NCBI GenBank assembly: GCA_031310005.1
Contig: CM062379.1
Span: 4,960,001 to 5,024,000 of the forward strand
DNA from: Dactylellina haptotyla
Lineage: Eukaryota; Ascomycota; Orbiliomycetes; Orbiliales; Orbiliaceae
Reading direction: 5' to 3'
Length of the DNA: 64,000 nucleotides
The notes below the pieces were generated by a model that was given only the letters and a program-made list of their open reading frames with translations, was not told the DNA's origin and ran no database searches. Positions 37,052 to 49,127 of this stretch are shown piece by piece. The position numbers were made by a program, and so were the translations under genes. Every line of letters starts with the position of its first letter. The stretch's first letter is position 1.

Positions 37052-39837
37052 TTATTTGGGGACCATAGGAACGGCAGCATTTTCAACACTTGCTTCCGGC
37101 GTCAAGGAATGGGTCCCCGAAAGCGTAATAGTATCGCTCGCCTCCACCGGGCGAATTTGGATGGCACTCTCCATCATCGCCTGTATCAATTTGCCACTCT
37201 TCGCAGCCGCCTTTCCAATTCGAACTCCTCCTTCTTTCTTAACTCTCACCATCCTCGGCCCGTATTCCAATGGCACCTCGCCTCTTTCCTTCTTGTCCTG
37301 GTTAGTCTTCCACTTGATGCCACAAGCATTGCACACAACAACGGTCTCGCCTTCAATCTCGGCGCGTCGCCAAAGACTCGTCTTGTTGGTTCCACAGAGG
37401 TGACAATTCTTGCTGGGATCCGCGACACGACCCTTGCGAGAGTACTTGGTCTTCAGCTTGGGCTTGGGCGGTAAGTCAAGCGCGATGCCGCCATTTTCAA
37501 GGGTAAGGTGCTAGAGGTACGCGAAAAAGTCCTGGTTAGTGTCTGTCTAGTCCAATTGTGGCTCCATTCTTCATGCAATGCATCATCAAAGCGTAGGGAT
37601 TTAGGGGATGCGATAGGGTAGTTTTTTTTGGTGGGGTCGAAAAGGGCAAAATTTTGTGATAGCGGGGTAGTGGTAGTGTGGTTTTGTGCTGCAACTCAAA
37701 CGAAATTGGGATGAGATGTGGTGAGCAGAGAAAAAAAAAATTTTCTCGTCACCACTTTCCAGGGTATCTCTCGAAGTAGCCAATGAAATGAGGACGCTAG
37801 TCGAAACGATACCCCAGAAGGCAGAATAATCTGCATCGACCTCGCATCTACGCCAAGAATAATAGAAAAAATAAGAAAATATCGGGGTGCCGGATGTGAC
37901 TTTTAGTGCGTTTTGGCGTGTAGAGATAGGTGTATATACAAGGAATGTCTTGAAAGAGAAAAAAAGCATGTTTCGGGGCCCCACTAAGTCGCTTTTATCG
38001 TCGACGTAGCAAGGATGAACGTGACTTCCCTACCCGGGAAGCCCGCAGGGTACTTACCGATTTCTTCTTTGACCTGACAATTGATGTAGCAGGCTTTGGT
38101 ATCTCTCTCTTCAGTAGATCCCGGTATATCGCCTCTTCTGCCTCCGCTGCCGCTTCTGCGGCCGCTGTAGCCGCTTTGGCTAATCGCTTCTTAGCGTCTT
38201 CTTCCTCCTTGAGCCTTCGCGCTTCTGCCTCTTGTGCCGCTAGGATTTCTGCTTCGTCTCGTTTCAGACGCATGAGTAGATACCCGTGATTAGCGCGTGT
38301 GTAATTGGCCATGATGTCTTTCATGTATGCCCTGACGGTTTCTGGGTTTTCAACTACTCGCGAGATGGGTTCTAGAGTCTTAGGGGTTGGGGCGTTGATA
38401 GTTATAGTGATGGGTTGGAAGGTTTTGTCCACTTCTGATACGTAAAGATACGACAGAAGAAGCTGGGTCCCCTTTTGACGGTACTCTATGATGGACTTGC
38501 GAGGAATCAAATACCGGTCACCGATTGTGGCGATGGTAAACTCAAAAACAACATCTTTGATATCTAGGTGCTTGCGGTCTGCGACGCTCAGCTGTTTAGG
38601 CTTGGGAAGAACCGTTATGGATGGTCTGGGGGTTACTGGTTGGGTGGCTTGGACAGGTCGAGCTGGGATGGGACCAGCTGGCTGGATGGGCTGATAAACA
38701 GGCCTAGGTGCAGCCGGTGCTCCATTGGTGGGAGACGGTGCAGTAGGGCTTTGCGGAGTAGATGGTGGGGGGGACTTGGGCGAAAGAGCAGCTCTTTGAG
38801 CCTTCGCAGCAGCACTTGCACGAGCTAACGGGGTTAGTTCATCAATATGGGCTTGGAATGCGGCCAATTGCTCCTGGTTTGCTTGCCCGGACGCTACAAT
38901 TCTCATCAAGGCTTTCAAATTAGGATCATTGGAGGCACGGGTCGCCAAGAGCTGGATGACAGGATCGGGCCCAGTATTCGACTGGGAGGTATTCAAGGGC
39001 GTGGGAGAAGAGGCTTTGGGATGATGGGTGTGGCCATTAGCATGCCCGTTCGTATGCCCGTTTGCGTGGCCATTTGCATGTCCGTTGGCGTGCCCGTTAG
39101 TGTGACCATTCGTGTGACCATTCGTGTGACCATTCGTGTGGCCGTTTGTGTGGCCGTTCGGCTGGGGAGTAGCCTTAAAATGGACACCGCCCGGTTTGGT
39201 GGAATTCGTGGGCCTCCCCATATGGGCATACTTTGGTGACTGGGCGATTTGGGCTTGGTAGAGTTCCTGTTGCTGCTGGAACTCAAGGTCCCGCTGGCGT
39301 TCCTTTTCTCGGTCTCTCACGGTGTAGAGCTTTGCCTCAAAGACGTGCGGATGTATACTTATCATACATTCGCCGACTTTCACCATGGAGTCTTTCGGGG
39401 GATTCTTCTCGTCGGTGACGGCGAGCTTCTTCCTAGTTGGCTTCGTCCAAAACCGATCAAACATTCTCCCGGATAACCAGACATCTCGGGATCTATCGAA
39501 GGCCGTTTGCAAGACCGCACTATCGTTATCGGTTAGCATTATACATTGCCTTCCCCGATCCCCAATCCCTTTTCAAAGCCTACCTTTCAGATATCGACTT
39601 CCATTCTCTCGACGGCAATGATCCGGCCTCTTGGACCCGGCCTGATGTTGGAAGCGGGCCTTGAGCCTCAAAACTTGTCGGGATTTCCTCCTCGGGCTCC
39701 TTCTCCGGTGTGGGGGGCCGTGAGGGTTCAGCGGGAGTAGCACTTTTCGCCGCTACACCCTTCGACGATTCGTGGCGTTTGGGTGTGCTTCGTGTCGTGG
39801 ATTCGCGCAGGGAGCGTTTCCTCTTAGTATCCGCCAT
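37052..39837 (-). CDS. SWC3-like SWR1-complex protein joined to a GATA-type zinc finger
   Basis: Exons 39837-39584, 39519-38058 and 37510-37052 give 724 aa. The N-terminus is basic and Pro-rich, then AVLQTAFDRSRDVWLSGRMF and FWTKPTRKK, the SWC3 signature; SWC3 belongs to the SWR1 remodeller that deposits H2A.Z. A second conserved block (DIKDVVFEFTIATIGDRYLI) follows a His/Asn repeat (11 NGHT/NGHA units) and a Pro-rich linker. A Lys/Ala/Glu-rich helix precedes the last intron. Exon 3 carries a zinc finger CHLCG...CNACG with Cys-x2-Cys-x20-Cys-x2-Cys spacing and a basic tail, like GATA fingers. Joining exon 3 needs a 547-nt intron, long for this genome, with GTAAGT donor and CTCTAG acceptor in matching phase. 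Exon 3 has no usable ATG of its own before the finger, so it must be spliced to something upstream; the fusion is the simplest model but not proven. Confidence 0.75.
39028..39160 (-). repeat. 12-bp coding minisatellite (NGHT/NGHA)n
   Basis: Eleven 12-bp units in frame encode Asn-Gly-His-Thr or Asn-Gly-His-Ala in the linker of the SWC3-like protein. Third-position and Thr/Ala differences separate the units. Confidence 0.9.
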
Positions 39838-41355
39838 AGTGCGTCGGAAATCTAAAGATGGTTCGTTCCAGCTGTCGTTAACGCATTAGATTCGTAGATG
39901 AGGGGGGACGTCCTGGTGGTTGAGAACGGATGGGAACCCTTTGAAGGCGGAGGGGGCGAGGAGGAGTGGTGGTTGCGATGATGAAGTGTAGAAAGCAGGA
40001 GCGGGATTTGGAGCACAACGTCGGTGTTGGGCAACACAACAGGATCCACCCTGCCCCAACACACCTCCCAGATCACCAGCAACCTCGCCTGACGAACCTG
40101 CCACCACCACAGCGAGCCGGAGCCACCTGTTGGCTGGCAAGGTCCGCGTATGCGACTGCGGTTGGCGGTAATTCTATTTGATATGCTAGTAAACGAATGC
40201 CTACAGTTACCAACTAAATTTGAGCATAGGTTGCTTGTATTCTTGTCCGATGATCAATATCGATGACCTCAACGATAGCAGCAAGCTGTAGTTCTCTAGG
40301 GCGTGAACACAGGTATTCATTCAAATACAGCTACCATATGAAGGCCCCTTTTATAAATTAGATTTACATTGTATAACCGATCATGTTGATACCATCCAGC
40401 AATCCAATGTTGATATCGTGCATAAACTCACTCGATCAACAGTTCGCCTTCCAATATATATAATTGTAGAGCCGTCTTACATACAACGATCTCGAGCGTC
40501 TACACCCCACCGTGCACCAATCACATGGAGACGGAAGCTTCGATTCGCTCTCGGCTCCAATCTCCAATTTCCAACCGCAGTTTTGGCTAACAAGTAATCC
40601 TTTTGGAGCCCATCGGATCCTCGCAGGTGCGTTCCCGTACTGCCGCATGTTTGGCGGTCGGTCTGCGCGCGATGCGGCACAGCTTGGCTACCCAAACAGC
40701 AAAACCCACAAGACTTCGCACGGGAATGGCGGGATGCTTGTAGTCAAATCCCGTCGATTGTAAGGAGAGAAGCAAGAGCAGCCGGATTGATATCAGTGGG
40801 GCAGAGTGCATTGCATTGGCGCCGCACCACCTCGCGCGAACACGACCTCAGACTGGTCCGAACGGGCAGGAGGCAGGGGAAAAGGAGGCTGCAGCAGCCC
40901 GCACGCGTAAAGTGGTAATTTTCGCCCCGGCGGGCGAGGCCCAACTGGACCGCATCCGAGCCAACCTCAACTCTCCTTCGAGGCCCATTCCGCCCGTCTT
41001 CCAACCTCAAAGTCGCCCTCGACGTCGGTTCGTGACTCAACCGTCCTTCTTTCCTTCCTACCCTCCTTTCGCCTTTCCTTTCATTCCTTCCCAATCGCCC
41101 CCTCATACCGTGGCTACTCCGTTTTTTAATAATAATATATATATATATTTTCTTCTCGTCCCTGCTCCTTTTCCTTTCGTCGTTGCCGGGTTCGTTTTCA
41201 GCGTAGTGTTTTTTCCCCCCTCTGCCTGGGCTGTTGTTATGGAAATCTGAGCGAGGCCGCCTCCACGACCACGAAATCAACCTCCAATCCTCATCGCAAC
41301 CCCCTTCCTCTCTCACATCAGCAAGCCCTTCAGTCGAACCCATCTCGCCTTCGAG
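39838..41355. promoter_or_regulatory. 1.5-kb divergent promoter region, SWC3-like / RIF1
   Basis: It separates two genes transcribed away from each other. A pyrimidine-rich stretch (41038-41225) with a TA run at 41137-41149 precedes the RIF1 ATG and looks like leader sequence. ORFs in the region are short and motif-free. Confidence 0.5.
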
Positions 41356-44300
41356 ATGGCGGAGCCAACTCCCTCCGAATCTCACCTACCCGCAGCATCA
41401 AACATGGATGTCACAATGGAGGACGACGACGCGAACCCGAACATTCTCGAGAACCTACCCGCCCGACCCCCTACTCCGCCCAAAGACACCACCAAATCCG
41501 CACCTACGGGTGACAGCGTCTCGCCTTCACCCAGTCCGGCCGATGAAACACCGGAATCGTCTGCTGAAAGTTCTGCATCGCCTGCGCAAAACCGGCGCGT
41601 GAACTTCTCCCCGTTCATAAATTGGCACCAACCTTGGAACTACAACACATCCAATGTCAAATACCCCCCGATAAAACCGATATCACTCTCCTCGGAAAAA
41701 TGCCAGCCCACAAAGTCGATACTGAAACCATTCGAGAAATCAATAATATTGATAACCGAGCGGATGGAGGGTGTGGACCCTGATCACCCACTTGCAAACA
41801 CCAGCACTCCCTTCGGAGAGCTTCTCGAGTCCGTTGCTCAAGCCCTAGCATCTTCGGAGCGAACCAAAAAGTCTGATACATACGCCGCTTTCGCTAATAC
41901 CCTACGAGCGTATGATGGTATCCCGGACCTCAAACAGCTAGCCAACAAGATGGATCTCCTGCTGAGCTTTATCAAGAGAGATTTTAACGCAATGATCCCT
42001 GACGTTGGGACCCCAGATACAACATTGATCAGACAAGCTTGCAAAGTCCTCATAATATTCGTCTGGTGGCCTGAAACAGTGGGACTGATATCAGACGAAG
42101 ATGCCAACTACTTTCTCAATTGCGCCATCGATATCGTGGAGCAGGGAACCTCCAAAGCATTATCGATAACCTACCTATACTTCCTCAGCCAGCAAAAGTT
42201 TTCATCCCGTCTGATGACCAACGAACGAGTAACAAAGATACTTCAAGTCGCCGGTGCGTTGAAGGATAAGCAGAAGGGAAATAGTGTCGACCTCGAACGG
42301 CTTAGCCTCTACGCTCGACTTCTAGTGCAGGTAAAAGGGGCAATGGCGCAGAGCGCAGAGCTATGGGTTGATCATGTCTTTCAGGGAATGATAAGCACAA
42401 CCGGACCTATGCGAACGCGAGCCATGACTCTGGCTCTAGAGGTGGAGAAGGAACTCGGGAAGGAGAGATCGGTCTCGAAAGCGGTCATGAAGTTGTTTCC
42501 CACCAGGAAAGATGGTGATCAAGCAGAAGGCGCGAAGAAAGTCAATTTCATCCAGAAACGGCTAGAGAAGATGTTGGAGACTAAAGACGAAGCCGTATTC
42601 GTACCTCAGATCTGGGGTGTCACAATCTCTTTGCTCCGAGGGCTTACAATACCGATCGATCGCTGGGAGAACTTTAGCCCTTTCTTAAGTGTCATGTCGA
42701 AATGTTTCAACTCATCTGAACAGAGCCTTAATATTTACGCCCAGATGGCTTGGGCAAAGTTGATTTTTGCTTCTAATATTAACATGGATACGACCAAAAA
42801 GAATTTTGAACTGCTGCTTCGACCAATTGTTGGCTATATCGACGAGAGTAAGGGATCTCGGCATACCCGACAAGCCAAGAAGGCAGCGATCGCCAACATC
42901 CATACCTTAATGTACTATGGCTTCCGACCTGGCGCTCCTGCGAAGCAAATCGAATATTTCTGGCAAACCCTCGTTGAAGACCTGGTTGCTAAATATCTCC
43001 TAACATCGCAGAATTTCATCGTGGACGGATGCAACATTCTCAACGGGCTTTTCGGTGGAACCGCCAAGTGGAGTGAAACTCGTGTTTTGGAAGGAACATA
43101 CATTGCTGCTACGGAACTCCCAAGACTCGAGCCAAAATGGATTCGTGCGAACAGTCCTATGATTTTCAAGACGCTTGAAGTTGCTGTCAGAACATGCCTC
43201 AAGATTAAAGACCATGGCGAGATTCCTCACCTTACGACGTGGAAGAAGATGATGGTTAACATCGCAGAGTCTGCTAAGAAGGAGATTCGGATATCCGCTG
43301 AGATGATGGAGTTCGTGGCTAACCTCTTGGGCTTTTTGAAGCGACTATGGACGCACGGATTTGCTGGAAAGAAGCTCACACCGTATGAGGACGGCCAGTT
43401 TATGACGCATTTTGTAATATTGGTGCAACTTGCGATACAGGAGCTAGGCACGGCCTGTTTTACGGAGAAATGGCTCGCGGAAGATGGCACCGAGAGCTTT
43501 TCGGCCATATCAACGCCATCTGGAAAATTCTCATCGACCTCGAACAATATTGTCCAGCACCAGCCGCTGTGGCATCTCTTCCGCCTCTTTATTGATCCAT
43601 TCAAAGGAGCAAAAATTGGTGACAACTATGCAAGACCTATTTCCAACGTCCTTTCACTGTGCGTGGATGCCCAGGACTCACGAAGAAAAAAGATTTCGCT
43701 GGTTGTACAAGGAATAGCAATACTGCCATCCCATGATATTAGCGACATTCACAGGACTGCCTGGTCGATACTGGCAACTATCTGTGACCGTGTTATTCCA
43801 AGAAAGGAGAGGGATACTTCGATGCCTGGAGGCCTGCTGAACGGACCCGAAATTCGAGACATCCTAAAAATTCTCGAATGGGGTTACCAGTAAGTATTAA
43901 TCTATTCAGTGCCAAAAATCTTTACTAACGGCTGTAACTAGTCATTGCGGGCCTGAAGAGTTCCTATATTGGAAAAAGCTTTTCCACACGATCTACAATA
44001 CAATTCAGAACGAATGCGGTATTGCGTATATTGGGCCAGCTCTCGTAGACCCATTAGCTGAAATGATGAGGTTGCCCAAGATTGATCTTGAGTCGTACGT
44101 CCCCCGACTACCATATCAGAGGCCGCACAAACTAACCCACTTTCTAGTACCGACGCAATAAACTATATTGCGACATTGGCTTCCAGTCTCCAATACCCTA
44201 CCGCATCGGTTCAATATGAACGGGTTTACAAGACGCTATTTGGAGACCAAGCTAGAAAGCATATCCAAATGTTTGTGTCTCCAATTAATTGTGTTTTTTT

Positions 44301-46913
44301 TTTTTTTTCCGTTTACTAATATTCCTTATAGACCTTACCACTCGTTCTATGAGGTGATGGGACAAGCATTCCGTCGCACCTTTGATCTTTCCCAAGTAAA
44401 CCTTACGGAAGAAGGGAATACGGATATTCTCGAGTTTTTTGATTGCATTCGAGAGGCTGTCGAAAAACTACCAAAGGAGGCTGTCAACCAAATCGTATCG
44501 GGCTTGCAGGATGGGTTTTCTCTGTGGCTTACTTGCGAAGCACCTGCCGACGGAAATGCTGTTGATATGATCGAGGAACTCTTGATTGCAGTTTGTGATG
44601 GCCTCCAGAGAACAGAGACCTTTGACTCTGAAGCTCTTGCCACATTTTCCCATCTAATCAGCGCCGGATTCGAGAGCAAGAGCAAGAAAAACGTACTCAC
44701 CATGTTGAATTTCTGGAATAAAACATTCGGGAATCAGGAAGCCCTTGAGTATCCGTTAAGGGTACGGAAAGCGATCAGCAAGCTTCGTCGATATGCCGAT
44801 TTCAAATTACCGACTTTCCCAGACTCCATCGAGGATGAGGTACGTACTTCTAACTTAAGAATATAAGAAACAGATGCTAATGAGTTTCAACTAGATCAAC
44901 GAACCGCCGCCGGCATTCCTGGAAACACAGACATCCGATTTCGCGCAGCACATGCTATCAAGCCCGCCAAAGAGTGGCCCATCACCCCTCTTCTACCGTG
45001 ATATTCAGATACCCGTCTCTTCTGCGTCAAAATCCTCTAAGAATTCCTCGCATCCAAGCAGACAAAGCCATGCTAAACTCCGACATATGGACTCTCAAGT
45101 CGAGTATCAGCCCGTTTACGCTGACGAAAACGATGACCCAGATGCGATGGAATCCCAGATCATGACGGATCGTCAGAAAGAAGTTCGGGATAGACAAGCA
45201 AGGGACACTGATTTGTTTAAAGATTTGAACACTTCAAATTCCTCCAAGAAAGAGAATGCGAAGAAGGACAGCCCTGCCTCCCCGCTTAAACTTGACCTGC
45301 GTATGTCTAATCCGATGAGCGACAGCTCCGTCCAAGCGGCTTCGTCTCCAGCTATTGAGCGAATCTCTTTGATTGAGAATCCCGTATCTTCTTCGCCTGG
45401 CCTTCCACCACAACCCGCTGGTGGAAAATTTGCTTCATTGATTGACCGAGACGTTCACTTTCCAACATCGGACGACCTGCCTTCGTCTCCAACGTCAAGA
45501 ATCAACAAGAGCTCTTTTGTACCTCAATTAGATGATATCCCATCCTCACCACCTTTGGTACCAGTCAATAACTTGGTTGAAGAGATTCCTGTGCCGGTCA
45601 TTGCTATCGGAGATAGCGAGAATTTGGGAACAGTTGACCCTAGAAGCGTTGAATTGTCCCAGGGCTCTAAAGTTCGTATCGAGGGAGGGGAGGCTCCACC
45701 CAACCTCACCACCGTTGTTAAGAACATCCCACGAAGCCCAAGAGAAGCGGTTGAGCTTCAGGAATACGAGCCAGCCGAGGAGCCTCGAGCACAAGAAACC
45801 GAGGCGACGAACCAACATACGAAGGAACCATCGCAAGTTGAAGATATCTCCATTCACCTCAATAGCCAGATGGACGAGGATATCCAGCTTGCGGTGCCAG
45901 CTTCATCTACGACAGGAGAAGCATTTAACACTGCACCCGAAAATATCCAGGACAATGATGATGAAGCCGAATCTGTGGGCTCGAATGTACCCGATAGCCC
46001 ATCCTCAAAAGTTTCAAGCAGCCGCGTGGATTCTCCCGAGCCTACTGCTCTTCCGAGTAACCAACGACGTAAGGGTCATAAGCGAAAGAGGAGCAAAGCG
46101 CAGGCCAATACTCAGCAGGATCAAGATGAAGAAATGCTCGATTGTATTGTCGTGGCTCAAGAACCAACCGAAGTTCCACCAATCCCTACCGCCAACAAGG
46201 AAGACCAAGAAATCCAGCTACCCCCAGCCAAGAAAGCAAAAGCGGTATCCGCCAGTTCCCCAGCCCCCACCAGACAACTTCGAACCAGGCGTTCCTTCTT
46301 TGGTAGATCCGCTAGCGATACTGGTAAGTTTATTTCCCATCATACGTTTCAGCGTAGTCTCTATATACTAAGAATGGATGCTAAAGGTTCTCAGGAGGTT
46401 ACCCCGACGAAGGAACAGCCAATACAGGCGAAACAACAGACCCCAAGCAAGAGGGAGAAGAAGACTACTCCAGCTGGTTCGTCTTCCGGCGTCCAGTTGC
46501 GCTCCCGCGGTCGCCCATCAACTGCGTCATATCTTAGCGTGCCAGATAGCCAGTCTCCGAGACGCGGAAGGAGTAGGCGCAACTCAGAGGTGTCGATTAC
46601 CTCTGCGCAGGATGTGAGAGAGGAAGTTCTGGTCGTTATCAGTACTGAATCCACACCTGTTAAAGAAACACCCATCACTGTCACCAAACCTATCCAAGAA
46701 GAGGTTGAAATCCAAGTTGTTATTGAAGAAAAGAAAGAACAGAGCGACGTTAGGCCGTCTGCGGCTTTGGTGGATAAGCTCGATTCTTTGTTCGAGGAAA
46801 TGAAGAAAACGGAGTTTAGTCCTGCCGAGCTCGCGCACCTTGATGGAACGGCGTTTAACATTATGCATTGGGTGAGGGAGCACCAGCATAAGAGGCGAGC
46901 CTCGAAATCATAG
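41356..46913 (+). CDS. RIF1: Rif1 (telomere length / replication timing regulator)
   Basis: Nuclear scaffold that controls replication timing and telomere length and recruits protein phosphatase 1. Six exons: 41356-43889, 43942-44094, 44148-44270, 44332-44839, 44895-46323, 46387-46913; 1757 aa. The N-terminal disordered tail has RVNF at residues 81-84 and SILK at 121-124, matching the paired RVxF and SILK PP1-docking motifs of yeast Rif1. From about 130 to 1100 follows the helical-repeat Rif1 N-terminal domain (FGELLESVAQAL, LIRQACKVLIIFVWWPE, LWVDHVFQGM). The rest is disordered, rich in SP and SSP sites and basic clusters, ending FSPAELAHLDGTAFNIMHWV. The exon 3 donor is taken as AT/GTTTGT, giving IPYHSFYEVMGQ in frame. 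The 63-nt intron at 46324-46386 is in frame and could be retained. Confidence 0.92.
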
Positions 46914-47732
46914 CATCCCTCGTCGAAGGCCTGGGCTCCGGAAATTAGCTTTATATTTCATGATACTTTGGTTGTTATTATGACTTTTTGTTTTTCTATC
47001 CCTTCTGTTTTCCTTTCAACGGCTGTTTCGAGGTTTATCCCCCATTCTTTTCTATATTTGAAACCGCATTTTCAAGGCGTTTGTGGGGCTTTATTATGGT
47101 GTTAGGGATGTTTACGTTTAGCTTTTTTTTTTACATCTATATAGAAATTCAAGGTGTCTGGGGTCTTTTCGTATCTTGCATCCGAAAAATTGTTAATAAG
47201 CAACTCTTAGTCTAAGACTGGTCTTTCGTTTCTATTTCATCTTCTCTCTCATTTTCTTTCTTTTGGAGACCCCGTTCTACGATGCGAACACCCGTTTTCT
47301 TTGTCTTCGTTTTTCATGATGAGGGTATGGATCTAAGTGGAAAAGGAGTAACAGGGACCTGGTACCCACGTACAAGCCTGTAAATGTATACATTGGTAGA
47401 TATGGAAGAAAGTACAAATGAATTATATATTCAAGAACCCCTTTCTAGACCCTCTTAATCAATAACAATACGATGCCTTACTGAATAGTGAGGTTTATTC
47501 GTTGTGGTGAACAAAGGTTTACACAAACAGCAACCTCAACCAACCCGCTCGCACCCCAGCATATGCTGTCATTACCTTTGTTCTTATAAATCCCGCAGAA
47601 CACCAATTGCATCTATCCAACTTCCACAATTGTCATCTCACAAGCTCGTGGACCCATTGTCCTTTACATATCGGCTTCTGGGTCCCCGAATTGACCCACC
47701 CGCGCAGGTCCGCGATACCGCCAAAATCAACC
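46914..47732. other. Spacer between RIF1 and the rhodanese gene
   Basis: About 820 bp with the RIF1 3' UTR (T-rich) and the sulfurtransferase promoter. Plus-strand ORFs here are T-rich artefacts. Confidence 0.6.
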
Positions 47733-48695
47733 ATGCCGCTCAAACTCCCACGCATCCTGCCGCCGGGCACCTTCTCCAAAGCTCTCCTCGCCAACCCATC
47801 ATACCTCTCCTCCACCCCACAAATTGTCCCCATAAACGCCACTTGGTTCATGCCCAACGACCCGGCCAAACGCACCGGCGCCAAATCCCACGCCCAACTC
47901 CGCATCCCGCACTCCCGCTTCTTCGACATCGACACGGTCAAAGATGCCTCCATTGATCTGCCGCACATGCTCCCACCGGCAAGCATATTCGTCGCCGCGA
48001 TGAGGAAGTTAAAAATACGCAGAGACGACTGGCTCGTCTTTTACGATTCCTGGGAAAACGGAATCCTCTCTGCGCCGCGGGCAGCGTGGACTGCCCGTCT
48101 CATGGGACACGAAAGCGTCAGCGTGCTGAACAATTTTAAGATCTATGTCGACCAACAGGTCGGACCTGTGGTGAAGGGCGAGGAAGGGCTGTACGATTAC
48201 GAGGGGAGGGAGATCGCCCCGCAGGACGAATATCCTGGGGATATAAAGGTTGCCAGTGGGCGGGTCGTCGGGTTCGATGAGGTAACAGGTCTCGCGAGGG
48301 AGAATTTAAAGAATCCTAGAGATGTGAAGGTTCAGATTTTTGATGCGAGGCCCGGAGGGAGATTCACAGGGAAAGATCCGGAGCCGCGGCCTGGACTATC
48401 TAGTGGGCATATACCCGGGTCAATTAGTGTGCCCTTTATCAGTTTGTTGGATGGGAAGGACAAGGCGCTGTTGCCGAGTGTGCAGCTCAGAGAGGTTTTG
48501 GATAAGGCGGGTGTGAAGGATGATGGGAAGATGAAGATTGCAAGTTGCGGAACGGGTGTTACAGCTGCAGTTGTCGAGTTGGCTTTGGAGGAAGCCGGAT
48601 ATGGAGAGGGCGAGGGCGAGAGGAGGGTATACGATGGCAGTTGGACGGAGTGGGCACAGAAGGCGGATAAAGAGCTGATTGTTAAGGATGTATAA
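47733..48695 (+). CDS. TUM1: Thiosulfate / 3-mercaptopyruvate sulfurtransferase (two rhodanese domains)
   Basis: Sulfur transferase moving sulfane sulfur to acceptors such as thiols; Tum1-type enzymes also feed tRNA thiolation. Single exon, 320 aa from the ATG at 47733 (MPLKLPRILPPG). The ORF is open back to 47607 (362 aa), but the extra 42 residues look like translated leader. Domain 1 (to about 145) contains HAQLRIPHSRFFDID, LPHMLPP and VFYDSWENGILSAPRAAWTA. Domain 2 contains VQIFDARPGGRFTG, SGHIPGSISVPF and the active loop CGTGVTA with the catalytic Cys. The loop follows the CG(S/T)GVTA pattern of mercaptopyruvate sulfurtransferases rather than classical CRKGVTA rhodaneses, so MST activity is favoured. 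No clear mitochondrial signal appears from the shorter start. Confidence 0.92.
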   Translation: MPLKLPRILPPGTFSKALLANPSYLSSTPQIVPINATWFMPNDPAKRTGAKSHAQLRIPHSRFFDIDTVKDASIDLPHMLPPASIFVAAMRKLKIRRDDWLVFYDSWENGILSAPRAAWTARLMGHESVSVLNNFKIYVDQQVGPVVKGEEGLYDYEGREIAPQDEYPGDIKVASGRVVGFDEVTGLARENLKNPRDVKVQIFDARPGGRFTGKDPEPRPGLSSGHIPGSISVPFISLLDGKDKALLPSVQLREVLDKAGVKDDGKMKIASCGTGVTAAVVELALEEAGYGEGEGERRVYDGSWTEWAQKADKELIVKDV

Positions 48696-49127
48696 AACAT
48701 GATCCATTGGAAATCATGTATAAATCTTAATTAGGTAATGTGATTGAAGAATCCAATTTCCCTAGACAGTATCGCGAAACCGACATAGAAATGCTCGGCC
48801 CTGTCGTTACTCTGACCTAGGAACGTGCTAGGTAGTATTACAAGACTAATGTCAATCCAATGCAAGAACCAAAAGAGCATCTGCTGCACTATAATACACG
48901 AGGATGGCTCCAAAAACAAAAGCAAGGCGTAAGTTTTCTATGTATTCAGAGAGAAAAGTGAGAATAAAAAAGCCCAGTCGAAACACATCCATACGCCGTA
49001 AACGCCCCTGGTGATACATAGAGGCTTCAAAGAGAAAGTAAGAAAAGGAAAATCAACGCTTAAAAAAACATTACAATCATAAAATATTAAGGCAACCATA
49101 TGTTGCAATCCGTCCACTTGAAATAGG
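48696..49127. other. Convergent spacer, rhodanese / kinesin-5
   Basis: About 430 bp between convergent genes; contains only 3' flanks. Confidence 0.6.

Noticed and set aside
37995-38057. Basic C-terminus VSTLRASRVGKSRSSLLRRR as the natural end of the SWC3-like protein
   Set aside because: It begins exactly at a strong GTAAGT donor, and using it would leave the zinc-finger exon without a start. Kept as an alternative isoform only.
47607-47732. 42-residue N-terminal extension of the sulfurtransferase
   Set aside because: The composition looks like translated leader and the family-like protein begins at MPLKLPRILPPG.
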